Source: Halovibrio variabilis (GTDB taxonomy: Bacteria > Pseudomonadota > Gammaproteobacteria > Pseudomonadales > Halomonadaceae). Taken from it: a stretch of DNA of 64,000 nt. The notes below the pieces were generated by a model. That model saw nothing but the letters and a program-made list of their open reading frames with translations, ran no database searches and was not told where the DNA came from. The DNA is taken from positions 25,673 to 89,672 of the forward strand of contig NZ_BJXV01000016.1 of assembly GCF_007991175.1 (NCBI RefSeq). Reading direction: 5' to 3'. The position numbers were made by a program, and so were the translations under genes. Below are positions 18,174 through 26,832 of this stretch, one piece after another (the first letter of the stretch is position 1; each line of letters opens with the position of its first letter).

Positions 18174-19637
18174 TCAGGTGCCGCAGAACGTTCTCAGTAC
18201 CTGCTCGCTTTCCGTGGCTGGCGCCGCCAGTCGGCGTGCTTCAACGGAATCATCGAACGGCTTGGTCACCACCGCTAACAGAGTGTGAAAAGGCGCAAAG
18301 TCACCCTCGATAGCGGCATTGATCACCTCCTGAACCCGGTGGTTGCGGGGAATAATGATCGGGTTGGCTTGGCGCATGGCCGCTAGGCGTTCAGCGTTTT
18401 GGCTGGCGACTTGCGCCGCTTGCCACTGGCTTAACCACTCGCCCAGCGCCTCGGGATTCAGCGTTAGCGCCAGCAACGCCTCACGGTTTTCATCACTCGA
18501 CGAGGCGGCGTACTGGGTGAGCGCATCAAAGGTCGCGGTCATATCCATCCGCCCCTGGTGCATCTGGCTTTCCAGCCCTTCCATCAATGGCACAGCTTGG
18601 TCGTTTTCCGCCTCCAGGCCCAATTTTTTGGCATGCAGGCGGCGCTGTTCGGTATCAAACAGCGGCTGAAAGCGGCGAATGGCATCGGTAGCTTGCGCTA
18701 CTAATGCATCGCCCTCTGCGTGCATGAGCGGCAGCAATGTTTCGGCAAAGCGGGCCAGGTTCCACTGGGCAATCGTTGGCTGGTTGGCAAACGCATAGCG
18801 GCGGCCTTCATCGATGGAGCTAAAGACCTTTTGCGGGTCAAATTGCTCCATAAAAGCGCAGGGGCCGTAATCGATGGTTTCTCCAGCGATACTGGTGTTA
18901 TCGGTATTCATCACGCCATGGATAAAGCCGATGCTCATCCACCGGGCAATCAATACGGCTTGGCGAGCGACCACGGCTTCCAGCAGCGCCATGTAGGGGT
19001 CTTCTGCCGCGGCGGCGTCGGGGTAGTGGCGCTCAATGACATGATCCGCCAGCGCCTTTAACGCCGCTTCATCCCGGCGAGCCGCAATAAATTGAAAAGT
19101 CCCCACCCGGATATGGCTGGTAGCCACGCGGGTAAACACCGCGCCGGGCTCGGGCAATTGGCGCACCACGCGCTCGCCAGTGGTGACCGCGGCTAACGCA
19201 CGCGTGGTGGGAATACCCATGGCGGCCATAAACTCGCTGACCAGATACTCACGCAGCACCGGCCCCAGCGGCGAGCGACCATCACCACCGCGGGAGAACG
19301 GCGTGCGGCCGCTGCCTTTGAGCTGCACATCCCGGCGTACACCATTCTGGTCGACAACTTCACCCAGCAGCAGCGCACGGCCATCGCCCAGCTGCGGCAC
19401 GAAGTTGCCGAACTGGTGGCCCGCGTAGCCGAGTGCGCCCGGCTGGGCACCGGGCGGTAGCTGGTTGCCGCTGAACCATTCGGCAAGCGTGGTGGCATCA
19501 GGTATGTCCTGGGCACCCAGCTCGTAGGCGAGCGGCGCGTTAAAGGCAATCAGCTCAGGGTGCTCAACCGGCGTTGCCTGGCTGGCGACCCAGAGAGGTT
19601 CTGGTAAGGTGGCGTAGCGATGTTCAAATGACAGCAC
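18174..19637 (-). CDS. selO: SelO/YdiU protein adenylyltransferase
   Basis: 487 aa pseudokinase-fold enzyme that AMPylates proteins. Family hallmarks are GYAGHQFGNFVPQLGDGRA near residue 70, KGSGRTPFSRGGDGR (about 108), HGVMNTDNTSIAGETIDYGP (about 240) with the metal-binding Asn/Asp, and MRQANPIIIPRNHRVQ near the C-terminus. Start is a GTG at 19637. Bacterial SelO usually ends in a selenocysteine or cysteine; this frame ends TFCGT, keeping Cys in the third-last position, which fits the Cys form. Confidence 0.94.
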   Translation of the reverse strand: MLSFEHRYATLPEPLWVASQATPVEHPELIAFNAPLAYELGAQDIPDATTLAEWFSGNQLPPGAQPGALGYAGHQFGNFVPQLGDGRALLLGEVVDQNGVRRDVQLKGSGRTPFSRGGDGRSPLGPVLREYLVSEFMAAMGIPTTRALAAVTTGERVVRQLPEPGAVFTRVATSHIRVGTFQFIAARRDEAALKALADHVIERHYPDAAAAEDPYMALLEAVVARQAVLIARWMSIGFIHGVMNTDNTSIAGETIDYGPCAFMEQFDPQKVFSSIDEGRRYAFANQPTIAQWNLARFAETLLPLMHAEGDALVAQATDAIRRFQPLFDTEQRRLHAKKLGLEAENDQAVPLMEGLESQMHQGRMDMTATFDALTQYAASSSDENREALLALTLNPEALGEWLSQWQAAQVASQNAERLAAMRQANPIIIPRNHRVQEVINAAIEGDFAPFHTLLAVVTKPFDDSVEARRLAAPATESEQVLRTFCGT

Positions 19638-19720
19638 GACTAACTCCGCGTCTATTGGCTGTGGTTTGTTAATACCCTAGCATTTTACTCAAGTAAACGC
19701 CGAAGCGAAGCCTCTCTATC

Positions 19721-20332
19721 ATGCCGATTGCCCTAGACCATTGCCTGGCCCCGCTTGGGCGGGATTTTTATAACCGCAACACGCTTGAGGTCGCCCGCGA
19801 CATGCTGGGCTGTTGGCTGGTGCGTGAGCATAACGGCGAGCAGATGGCCGCGAGGATTGTTGAAACAGAGGCCTATTGCGGCGTTGAGGATTCTGCCTGC
19901 CATGCCCACCGCCGTCGCTCCCCGCGCACCGAAGCCATGTTCGGGGCAGCTGGCCATGCGTATGTGTATCTCGTCTATGGCATGCATTGGCTACTCAACG
20001 TGGTCACGGAACCCGACGGCTCGCCCTGTGCGGTGTTAATTCGCGCCGTGGAGCCCACCGCCAACGAAGCCGCTATGCGCGCCACCCGCCAAGCAACCGG
20101 AAAACAGCTTAGCAATGGCCCGGGCAAGCTCACCCGTGCCCTCAGTATTGATAAAGCCCTGTATGGCCATGATATGACCCAGGCTGACAAGCTATGGATC
20201 AGCGCCGCAACGCACGATGCCGTGATCGCCAGCGGCCCACGAGTAGGCATTGATTACGCTAAGCCCGAGCACCGCGACGCCCCCTGGCGATTTTGGTGTG
20301 AGGGCAACCCGTGGGTTTCAAAGGCGCGCTAA
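19721..20332 (+). CDS. mpg: 3-methyladenine DNA glycosylase (AAG/Mpg family)
   Basis: 203 aa, normal for the family. RIVETEAYCGVEDSACHA (about residue 45), the Tyr that intercalates into DNA in AYVYLVYGMHWLLNVV (about 83) and SNGPGKLTRAL are conserved. It removes alkylated bases during base-excision repair. The stop codon overlaps that of the converging sirtuin gene (shared bases 20329-20332), so there is no terminator between them. Confidence 0.94.
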   Translation: MPIALDHCLAPLGRDFYNRNTLEVARDMLGCWLVREHNGEQMAARIVETEAYCGVEDSACHAHRRRSPRTEAMFGAAGHAYVYLVYGMHWLLNVVTEPDGSPCAVLIRAVEPTANEAAMRATRQATGKQLSNGPGKLTRALSIDKALYGHDMTQADKLWISAATHDAVIASGPRVGIDYAKPEHRDAPWRFWCEGNPWVSKAR

Positions 20333-21186
20333 TCGCTCTGTAAACAGCTGACAGCCTGTTCAAGCACCGGCGTTAACGGCGCACGCCACTGATGGGTCAA
20401 TAGCGCGTCAGCCCGTGTGACGCCAAGCGAGAGCGATGCAACCGGCAGGCCCAGCCCATGCGCATCACGGCAGAAGCGGTAGCCGGAAAACACCATCAAC
20501 GAGGTCCCCACCGCCAACACCGCACCGGCATTACTCAGCCCCGCCTGAGCAGCAAGGCGCCTAGCGGGTGGCACGACGTCGCCGTAATAAACCACGTCCG
20601 GCTTTAAAATCCCGCCACAGCGCGGGCAGTCAAACACCTTAAAGGTGCTGAAATCGGTTTCCAGGTCGGCATCGCCGTCCGGTGCATAGCGTGCATCCAA
20701 CGCGGCAAAGCGCGGGTTCATAACGGCCATCTCGCTATGCATGGCGTGGCGCATCATCGTGTAATCGCAGCTCATGCACTTCACTAAATCTGCCCGGCCA
20801 TGTAGATCAACCACCCTCTTAGACCCCGCCCGCTGATGCAGCCGATCGACATTCTGCGTCACCAGCAGCTCGATAAACCCCATTGCCTCCAATGCCGCCA
20901 GGGCTTTATGGGCGCCACTCACCTGGGCCTCGCGCATTGCTTTAAAGCCCACTAACGCGCGCGCCCAGTAACGCTGGCGCACCGCAAAGGAGCCCATAAA
21001 ATCGCCATGCTGAACAGGCGGGGGCCGTTTCCACTGGCCATCCGCATCGCGGTAGTCGGGAATGCCGCTATCGGTACTCACTCCCGCCCCGGTAATCACC
21101 CACAGCTTGGGGTAGCGCTGAATAAAATCAGCCAGCTCCTCACCCGCCTGGCTAACGCTTTTTGCAATTTCCACGGCCTGCGTCAA
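20329..21186 (-). CDS. Sir2-family NAD-dependent protein deacetylase
   Basis: About 285 aa. NAD-binding motifs are GAGVSTDSGIPDYRD and TQNVDRLHQRAGS, the catalytic His is in VDLHGR, the zinc site is CMSC plus CPRC, and VGTSLMVFSGYRF ends the Rossmann fold. The frame opens at a TTG at 21204, but AGAGGTG ends about six bases before a second TTG at 21186, which is preferred. This is a canonical sirtuin, unlike the SIR2-like defence cassette at 35.6-37.2 kb. Convergent overlap with mpg. Confidence 0.9.
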   Translation of the reverse strand: MTQAVEIAKSVSQAGEELADFIQRYPKLWVITGAGVSTDSGIPDYRDADGQWKRPPPVQHGDFMGSFAVRQRYWARALVGFKAMREAQVSGAHKALAALEAMGFIELLVTQNVDRLHQRAGSKRVVDLHGRADLVKCMSCDYTMMRHAMHSEMAVMNPRFAALDARYAPDGDADLETDFSTFKVFDCPRCGGILKPDVVYYGDVVPPARRLAAQAGLSNAGAVLAVGTSLMVFSGYRFCRDAHGLGLPVASLSLGVTRADALLTHQWRAPLTPVLEQAVSCLQSD

Positions 21187-21292
21187 TAGTTCACCTCTAG
21201 GCAATGTGGTTATGAGTCAGTGATACTGTAGAACATCAGCGGGCCATGCAACGCGCCCTTCATCGGTTATTGTGCACCCAGGAGATACTCTT

Positions 21293-22465
21293 ATGCAGCA
21301 GGACCATGACATTATTATTGTCGGTGGCGGCATGGTGGGCGCTGCGCTTGCTGCCCGCCTAGGCCACGCGGGCTTCTCGATTGGCCTGGTTGAGCGTGAT
21401 GATGCACCCACCGCACCGAGTGGCGATTACGACCTGCGAATTTCATCGCTGAATGCGCGTTCTCTCGCGTTTATCAAAGCCAGCGGCACAGCACTGCCCG
21501 AAGAACGCAGCTGCCCTTTTCGGCATATCGATGTTTTTAACCAGGATGGCTCAGGCCACTCGCTGTTTTCTGCTGAAGAGAGCGGCATGGAAGACTTCGG
21601 CATTTTCGTCGAAAACCTCACCCTGCAATATGCGCTCTGGCAGCGCTTGGAACAGCTGCCCAGCGTTACCTGTTATACCCACTGCGCACCGCTGACCACC
21701 ATCTCAGCCACCTCCGCCCGCCTGCTTGAGCTGGATAACGGTAAAACCCTAAGCGCACGGCTGATTGTCGGGGCTGACGGCGCGCAGTCCACCCTGCGCG
21801 AGCTGGCCGGGATTAGCGTTAGCAGCTACGACTATCACCAGCTGGCGATGATCATTAACGTGGAAACCGAACTGCCTCAGCAGGATGTCAGTTGGCAATG
21901 TTTTACCCCCACCGGCCCACTGGCTATGCTGCCGCTGCCCGGCCAGCGCGCCTCCCTGGTGTGGTACGACAGCGACGACGCCATCAAAGACCGCGAACAG
22001 CTGGACGACGAAGCGCTCAAAACGGCCATTGAAACGGCCTTCCCTACTCGCCTGGGCAAGCTCACCCGTATCGTCGCGCGGGCCAGCTTTCCCATCAAGC
22101 GCCAGCACGCCCAGCGCTATATCGGCAAGCGCCTGGCGCTGATTGGTGATGCCGCCCATGTGGTGCACCCGCTGGCGGGCCAGGGGTTAAATATCGGCCT
22201 CCACGACGCCGACACGCTGGCCGAGATTATCATTCAAGGCCGCGACCCCGGCGACTACGTCAACCTACTCCGTTTTGAGTGCCAGCGCCGTGCAGCCAAC
22301 CAGGCAATGATCGCCGCCACCGACAGCTTCCACCACCTGTTTACCGGCGCCAAACCGCTACGCCAACTGGGCGATTTAAGCCTGCAGCTCGCCGAACGCT
22401 TCCCGCTCGCCAAGCGCATGATGATGCAGCAGGCCAATGGGTTGAATCCGTTTAAAAGGCGCTAG
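21293..22465 (+). CDS. UbiH/UbiF/VisC-type FAD-dependent monooxygenase
   Basis: About 390 aa flavoprotein hydroxylase. The FAD motif IIIVGGGMVGAALAARLG is at the N-terminus, the second GADGAQSTLRELAG near residue 160 and the third IGDAAHVVHPLAGQGLN near 283, all as in ubiquinone-ring hydroxylases. The frame extends upstream, but GGAG lies just before the ATG at 21293. Whether it acts at C-5, C-6 or another ring position cannot be told from the sequence alone. Confidence 0.88.
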   Translation: MQQDHDIIIVGGGMVGAALAARLGHAGFSIGLVERDDAPTAPSGDYDLRISSLNARSLAFIKASGTALPEERSCPFRHIDVFNQDGSGHSLFSAEESGMEDFGIFVENLTLQYALWQRLEQLPSVTCYTHCAPLTTISATSARLLELDNGKTLSARLIVGADGAQSTLRELAGISVSSYDYHQLAMIINVETELPQQDVSWQCFTPTGPLAMLPLPGQRASLVWYDSDDAIKDREQLDDEALKTAIETAFPTRLGKLTRIVARASFPIKRQHAQRYIGKRLALIGDAAHVVHPLAGQGLNIGLHDADTLAEIIIQGRDPGDYVNLLRFECQRRAANQAMIAATDSFHHLFTGAKPLRQLGDLSLQLAERFPLAKRMMMQQANGLNPFKRR

Positions 22466-22540
22466 GGTCTACTACGCTGAGAGGGTGGTCACTGCCCGTG
22501 GCCAAAACAATCACAATAAACCCTCGTTAAAGGCAACCCT

Positions 22541-23734
22541 ATGGCACCTACACGACAAACGCTGTTCGCGGCAACGCTATGTTCCGGCCTTGGCCTTCTT
22601 CTGGCTTCTCACCTCTGGGCCTGGGATGGCGTCGTCGAGAAGCAAACCTTCGCAATAGACAGCTTCACGACCCAGGGCGGCGAGACGATTCCCGACGTCA
22701 CGGTGGGTTGGGAGGCCTACGGCGAACTTAACGACGCTCGCGATAACGTTATTTTAATTACCCACTTTTTCTCCGGCACCAGCCATGCAGCAGGCCGCTA
22801 TGACCCTGATGACGAGCTGGCTGGCTACTGGAATGCCATCATTGGGCCCGGTAAGCCGCTGGACACTGATGAGTACTACATTATCTCCTCGGATACCCTG
22901 GTCAACCTGAATGCCTTTGATCCCAACGTCACCACCACCGGGCCTGCCTCTATCAACCCTGACACCGGCGAACCCTGGGGCATGGATTTCCCGGTGGTGA
23001 CCATCCGTGACTTCGTCGAAGTACAGCGCGAGCTGTTGGAGAGCCAAGGCATTGAATCGCTGCATGCGGTGATGGGTGCCTCAATGGGCGCACTACAAGC
23101 CATTGAGTGGGCCAGCGCCTACCCTGACTGGGTCGAGCGCCTGATCCCCGTTATCGGCAGCGGCGTTGCCAACCCCTGGCTGCTGGCGACGCTCAGCGCC
23201 TGGGCAGCGCCGATTCGACTGGATGCCAACTGGAACGAGGGTAACTACTACGACGGCGAGCCACCCACCGACGGGCTAAAAGAAGCGCTTAAGCTCGTTA
23301 CGCTTAACGCCAACCACTGGCAGTGGGCCAACGACACCTTTAACCGTGACTGGGCCGACGAAGATCGCGACCCGGCCAAGGATATCAACGCCCGTTACGC
23401 CATTGAGCAAACCCTGGATGATATCGCCGCCGCCCGCGCTGAGGTTTCCGATGCCAACCATTTTCTATACTTGGTTCAGGCCAACCAAACCTTTATGGCA
23501 GGCCACGGCGACTCGTTAGAAGCGGGGCTTGCCGCTATCGAAGCACCGACATTGATGCTGTATAGCGAGAAAGACTTAATTTTCCCTCCCGAAGGTGTTC
23601 GCCGCACTGCGGAATTGATTGAAGCGGACAGTACCGACGTTACCCTTGAAACTCTGGAAGGTAATAGAGGCCACTTGGATGGCGTCTTATCCATCGACCA
23701 AGCCAGCGATACGCTGCGGGAGTTTTTGCAGTAA
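22541..23734 (+). CDS. Secreted MetX-like alpha/beta hydrolase or acyltransferase
   Basis: 397 aa. It has an N-terminal signal peptide (hydrophobic to about residue 27, ending HLWA-W), then a fold like homoserine O-acetyltransferase: WEAYGELN, ITHFFSGTSHAAG, TTGPASINPDTG, the nucleophile GASMGALQAIEW (Ser near 185), Asp in YSEKDLIFPP and His in GNRGHLDG. The catalytic triad is intact. True MetX is cytoplasmic, so a periplasmic location argues against methionine biosynthesis and for hydrolysis or acyl transfer on an external substrate. Confidence 0.82.
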   Translation: MAPTRQTLFAATLCSGLGLLLASHLWAWDGVVEKQTFAIDSFTTQGGETIPDVTVGWEAYGELNDARDNVILITHFFSGTSHAAGRYDPDDELAGYWNAIIGPGKPLDTDEYYIISSDTLVNLNAFDPNVTTTGPASINPDTGEPWGMDFPVVTIRDFVEVQRELLESQGIESLHAVMGASMGALQAIEWASAYPDWVERLIPVIGSGVANPWLLATLSAWAAPIRLDANWNEGNYYDGEPPTDGLKEALKLVTLNANHWQWANDTFNRDWADEDRDPAKDINARYAIEQTLDDIAAARAEVSDANHFLYLVQANQTFMAGHGDSLEAGLAAIEAPTLMLYSEKDLIFPPEGVRRTAELIEADSTDVTLETLEGNRGHLDGVLSIDQASDTLREFLQ

Positions 23735-23742
23735 GGGATTGA

Positions 23743-23769
23743 GCGCTGGCTTGAAGTTAAAGCCAGCGC
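23743..23769. terminator. Hairpin after the MetX-like gene (copy 1 of a repeated hairpin)
   Basis: The arms GCGCTGGCTT and AAGCCAGCGC pair around GAAGTTA. There is no T-run. The same ten-base arms recur in a hairpin at 24894-24926, so the two copies bracket the BrnTA/HigA block. Confidence 0.7.
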
Positions 23770-23795
23770 GCTCACTCAATGGATAGGCGGATTAG

Positions 23796-24068
23796 CTACC
23801 GATCCTCATGCAAGCGACCTTCTACATATTTATGAAGGATACTGGCAACAAGCGTTTGGTAGGGAATGCCTTCCGCCAAGGCTTTTTTCTGTAGACCGCG
23901 AAGATCCTTGGAAGAAAGCCTGATATTGATGCGCGCATCTTTCTTGAACATCGCATCAGCATACTGCTGATGCCTCGCATTCCTGTTCTCAATATCTGTC
24001 GCTCGCCGCAACTCTCCCGCATCAAATGCATCCAGAATATCTTGCTCTTCTTTATTTAACCTACTCAT
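23796..24068 (-). CDS. RHH (CopG/BrnA-like) antitoxin
   Basis: 90 aa. The C-terminal half, KDARINIRLSSKDLRGLQKK then GIPYQTLVASILHKYVEG, is a ribbon-helix-helix DNA-binding domain of the BrnA/CopG antitoxin type. It follows the toxin gene with a 4-bp ATGA overlap, the toxin-first order typical of BrnT/BrnA. It should neutralise the toxin and repress the operon through a palindrome upstream. Confidence 0.8.
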   Translation of the reverse strand: MSRLNKEEQDILDAFDAGELRRATDIENRNARHQQYADAMFKKDARINIRLSSKDLRGLQKKALAEGIPYQTLVASILHKYVEGRLHEDR

Positions 24069-24343
24069 TTTGAACCTCCCAAATAGGCTTTTGTTGCTTT
24101 CCGGCTCGGAATGATCGTTTTCAGAAAAACCTCATCCTCCGACTCCACGAAGGGCACCAAATAGGCATACCCTTCTATCTCAACCACATGAATTTGCTGA
24201 CCCGGATACCTGTCCTGGTTCGGATGCTCGAACGTATCTAGGATACCCCCAACCGAGATATGCAAAACAACATCCTCGAAAGAGATATCCCGTTCCTTTT
24301 GGAGAAGTCTGTTTTTCTCTGGGTTCCACGTGATCGGTTTCAT
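24065..24343 (-). CDS. BrnT-like toxin
   Basis: About 92 aa. It begins ITWNPEKNRLLQKERDISFEDV, matching the BrnT opening (W-x-P-x-K-N, then SFED), and continues with strands ending TIIPSRKATKAYLGG. BrnT toxins are small RelE-fold RNases. A TTG at 24382 would add 13 residues, but the ATG at 24343 starts next to the conserved fold and leaves the palindrome at 24356-24370 outside the coding region. Assignment is moderate because the middle part is diverged. Confidence 0.75.
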   Translation of the reverse strand: MKPITWNPEKNRLLQKERDISFEDVVLHISVGGILDTFEHPNQDRYPGQQIHVVEIEGYAYLVPFVESEDEVFLKTIIPSRKATKAYLGGSK

Positions 24344-24355
24344 AAGCCAAAGCGT

Positions 24356-24370
24356 AGCACATTGTGTGCT
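24356..24370. promoter_or_regulatory. Operator-like palindrome upstream of the BrnT-like toxin
   Basis: Perfect inverted repeat AGCACA-TTG-TGTGCT, 12 bp upstream of the toxin start. This is the expected location for autorepression by the RHH antitoxin. Confidence 0.5.
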
Positions 24371-24427
24371 TTTTGTACTCAATAAGTAGCGTTTTCAATG
24401 ATCCGAAAAAAACCTATGACATCTTGG

Positions 24428-24721
24428 TTAAGCAGCTTCAAAATCCAAAGGGTGAAGATCGTCTAAATTAACTGTGCTGCGGGCCATACATAGGTCATAC
24501 ATATCCTGCATGGCCAGCCAGCTCTCGGGGGTGCGCCCGAGTACCTTCGACAAGCGCAATGACATCTCGGGGCTAATACCGCTATCCCCTTTAAGTAATC
24601 GAGAAAGCGTAGAGGGTGAAACACCCAAACTGGACGCAAGCTGACGGGAACTGATACAAAAGGGTGCCAGGTAAACCTCTCGAATAAATTCTCCGGGATG
24701 CAGCGGGTTATGCATCGTCAT
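24428..24721 (-). CDS. higA: HigA-type XRE antitoxin, copy 1 (toxin partner truncated)
   Basis: 97 aa helix-turn-helix antitoxin opening [15 protein letters not shown], with the HTH in [20 protein letters not shown]. It differs from the copy at 30962-31255 at only about seven residues. The HigB toxin gene that should precede it is broken, so this is an antitoxin without a functional partner. It may still neutralise the HigB at 31.3 kb or be decaying. Confidence 0.9.
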   Translation of the reverse strand: MTMHNPLHPGEFIREVYLAPFCISSRQLASSLGVSPSTLSRLLKGDSGISPEMSLRLSKVLGRTPESWLAMQDMYDLCMARSTVNLDDLHPLDFEAA

Positions 24722-24893
24722 TAGTGATAATCCTCATAATCAAGAATGTAGGCGTTGCCATCCCGAAATTTGAACGTCATGCGCCAAGTTCCATTAATCC
24801 AAATCGCCCATCGCCCTGTATCCTTCCCCTTTAATGGGTGAAGGCGAAAACCGGGGATATCCATGCCTGAAATAGCCGTATCCAGGGCAATTA
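24721..24893 (-). pseudogene. higB: Truncated HigB toxin remnant
   Basis: In frame before higA copy 1 the minus strand reads [16 protein letters not shown], then GRWAIWINGTWRMTF and ILDYEDYH. This matches the C-terminal two-thirds of the intact HigB at 31255-31533. The N-terminal third is absent, and homology stops exactly at the hairpin at 24894-24926. Too short for a standard ORF call, with no start codon in the conserved position. Confidence 0.88.
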
Positions 24894-24926
24894 AAGCGCT
24901 GGCTTTGAGTCTTTAAGCCAGCGCTT
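24894..24926. terminator. Hairpin after the DsbA-family gene (copy 2 of a repeated hairpin)
   Basis: The arms AAGCGCTGGCTT and AAGCCAGCGCTT are perfectly complementary around TGAGTCTTT. Its inner ten bases are identical to the hairpin at 23743-23769. It lies about 60 bp downstream of the dsbA-like stop and at the HigB truncation point. Confidence 0.75.
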
Positions 24927-24986
24927 AAGACGTTGCGATAGAAACCAGCCTGACTAGCCGCCATTCAGACCGAAGCCTCTAAAGCA

Positions 24987-25640
24987 TTAGCGGTTTGCGT
25001 TTTCTTCAGCCACCTGACGGAGCGCATCGACAAGCACGTCGGCGGGCTGGGCGCCAGCAATCAGGTAACGTCCATCGAGAATGAAGCCCGGCACTGCGCT
25101 CACCCCTGCCTCCATGAATCGCTGTTCTGCCGCGCGAACTTCATCCGCGTACTGATCCGACCGGGCGATGGCCTCGGCGGCGTCCCCATCTAGCCCGACC
25201 TCAATGGCCTTCTCTCGCAGAACGGTGGGATCTGAAGGGTTTTTCGCCTCACCGAAGTAGGCATCAAACAGCGCCAACTGCAGGGGCGTCTCCAGGTTTT
25301 GCGTTGCGGCCCACGTCAGCACGCGGTGAGCAGCGAAGGTATTGTTCGCTCGACGCTCCTGGGCGCCACGAAAATTCAGCCCAAGCTCTTCGGCCACGGC
25401 CATAATCTCGCGCTGGGACTGCTCCATGCTGGCCGCATCTTTGCCATACTTGCGGCACAAGTGCTCCAGGATCGGCTCGCCCTCGGGAGGCATGTCCGGG
25501 TTCAGCTCAAAGGGCTGCCAGACAAGCTCAACGTCGATCTCGCCATCAAGCGTTTCTAGCGCTTGTTCTAAGCGCCGATAGCCGATCGCGCACCATGGGC
25601 AGGCTACATCGGACACTAGGTCAATTCTTACCTTCTGCAT
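24987..25640 (-). CDS. DsbA-family oxidoreductase (FrnE-like)
   Basis: About 217 aa thioredoxin-fold protein. The active-site CPWC is in DVACPWCAIGYRR near residue 14, with the inserted helical domain of 2-hydroxychromene isomerase/FrnE proteins and the cis-Pro region GVSAVPGFIL near 183. No signal peptide is present, so it should be cytoplasmic. The ATG at 25640 has AAGGGA about 10 bp upstream and is preferred over one nine codons further up. Confidence 0.9.
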   Translation of the reverse strand: MQKVRIDLVSDVACPWCAIGYRRLEQALETLDGEIDVELVWQPFELNPDMPPEGEPILEHLCRKYGKDAASMEQSQREIMAVAEELGLNFRGAQERRANNTFAAHRVLTWAATQNLETPLQLALFDAYFGEAKNPSDPTVLREKAIEVGLDGDAAEAIARSDQYADEVRAAEQRFMEAGVSAVPGFILDGRYLIAGAQPADVLVDALRQVAEENANR

Positions 25641-25739
25641 TTTGTATATCCCTTCGACATATCCCAAAATTCGATCAAACTAAAGAAAGCATGTTACGTG
25701 TATATAGTGAGTAACGTCAGTAGTGATAAGGAGACAGCC

Positions 25740-26162
25740 ATGGAAAAAGCGGCGTTAGCGTTAAGTACCCTATTACTTATCAGCGGTTGTGCTCACAATA
25801 GCCATACCGAAACCTCCGACGTGAACGACTCAGGTACGGCAACCGAGCAAAGCGCGCCCCACCATCAGATGACTGACCAATGGGTCGGCCGATGGACTGG
25901 CGTAGAAGGGTTATTCCTGGAAATCAGCAAGGACGAGTCGGCAGGCCCGGGCCATTATCTCCTTCACATGCGCTACGGCCTGGATGCCGATCAAATCGGC
26001 ACTTTCGAAGGGCAAGCCACCGCCGAGGGCATTCGCTTCAACCGCGGGGACCGCTCACAGATGCTTCGTGCGGGCGACGGCGAAGCCACAGGTATGAAGT
26101 GGCTAATGGAAAAAAAAGACTGCCTGGTAGTAGCAACAGGTGAAGGCTATTGCCGCGACTGA
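25740..26162 (+). CDS. Small lipoprotein of unknown function
   Basis: About 140 aa. The N-terminus has a lipoprotein signal ending LLISGC near residue 17, followed by a polar linker and a compact domain with WVGRWTGVEGLFLEI and a C-terminal KKDCLVVATGEGYCRD. The beta-rich pattern with WxGxWxG resembles small lipocalin-like outer-membrane lipoproteins, but no family is claimed. AGGAG precedes the ATG. It is the only intact plus-strand gene in the 23.8-37.7 kb accessory region. Confidence 0.75.
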   Translation: MEKAALALSTLLLISGCAHNSHTETSDVNDSGTATEQSAPHHQMTDQWVGRWTGVEGLFLEISKDESAGPGHYLLHMRYGLDADQIGTFEGQATAEGIRFNRGDRSQMLRAGDGEATGMKWLMEKKDCLVVATGEGYCRD

Positions 26163-26199
26163 CTCGCCCGGCACTCTTTTAATAAGCGGCGACAAATTT

Positions 26200-26268
26200 G
26201 GGCCATGCCCGACATCGCCCGCCTTCTGGGTCACCTGCTCGGTGTAGGTGGCTTCATGCGCCAGCCAC
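26200..26268 (-). pseudogene. Internal RNase Z fragment (fragment 1)
   Basis: The minus strand reads LAHEATYTEQVTQKAGDVGHG, closely matching LVHEATYTEAMAEKAGDFGHS of the intact RNase Z gene at 29958-30920. Homology is limited to about 65 bp and ends at the GHS codons. No start or continuing domain is present. Confidence 0.8.
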
Positions 26269-26748
26269 CTACACACGTCGCAGCCCGACCAGCAATACCC
26301 ATAACCTTTGAATACCCACAGACCCCACAAAAAGAACCAGCCCCATCGCTAAAGAGGCTCCTCCTCGCCATAATAAATAAGGGTTGGCACTTGAGTGCTG
26401 TTGCGCAAAACTCTCGCCAAGGGAAACGACACCGGTGGCAATAAAGTAAATACCGATAAGCGCCGTTCCAACCGCCATCAAAGCTCGAATGCCCATCAAC
26501 ACGCTTGCCTCGTGTGGAACCAGCCAACCCGCCAGCTTCTCGCGTAGCAAAATAAGACCAACACCAATCAGCGTGTAACTAAAAAAGTGCACCGCGTGGA
26601 TCGTTAATACGCTAGCCGGTATATCTCCCTGATCAGAAAACACCATAAATAACGATGAAACGACATCAGGCAATTGACGTAACGTCATCCATAACCCCAT
26701 TAGCGCAATCAGGCTTGCGACCAGCGGGCGTGTTTGCATCCTTGGCAT
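26269..26748 (-). CDS. Predicted inner-membrane protein
   Basis: About 159 aa with four strongly hydrophobic segments (roughly residues 8-30, 45-68, 85-110 and 128-152) and a basic end. The start is chosen at the ATG at 26748, preceded by AGAGGAA; the frame is open further upstream but crosses toward the SagB-like gene. No family recognised. Its stop codon abuts RNase Z fragment 1, so the C-terminus may be original or fused at that junction. Confidence 0.65.
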   Translation of the reverse strand: MPRMQTRPLVASLIALMGLWMTLRQLPDVVSSLFMVFSDQGDIPASVLTIHAVHFFSYTLIGVGLILLREKLAGWLVPHEASVLMGIRALMAVGTALIGIYFIATGVVSLGESFAQQHSSANPYLLWRGGASLAMGLVLFVGSVGIQRLWVLLVGLRRV

Positions 26749-26832
26749 AGATTCCTCTGTACGAAAAGCGTTGTAGTTTGAGTGGCGAAGCGGTGTAAGG
26801 GCCATCAGCGTGACGCGTATTGTCATGCGCTG

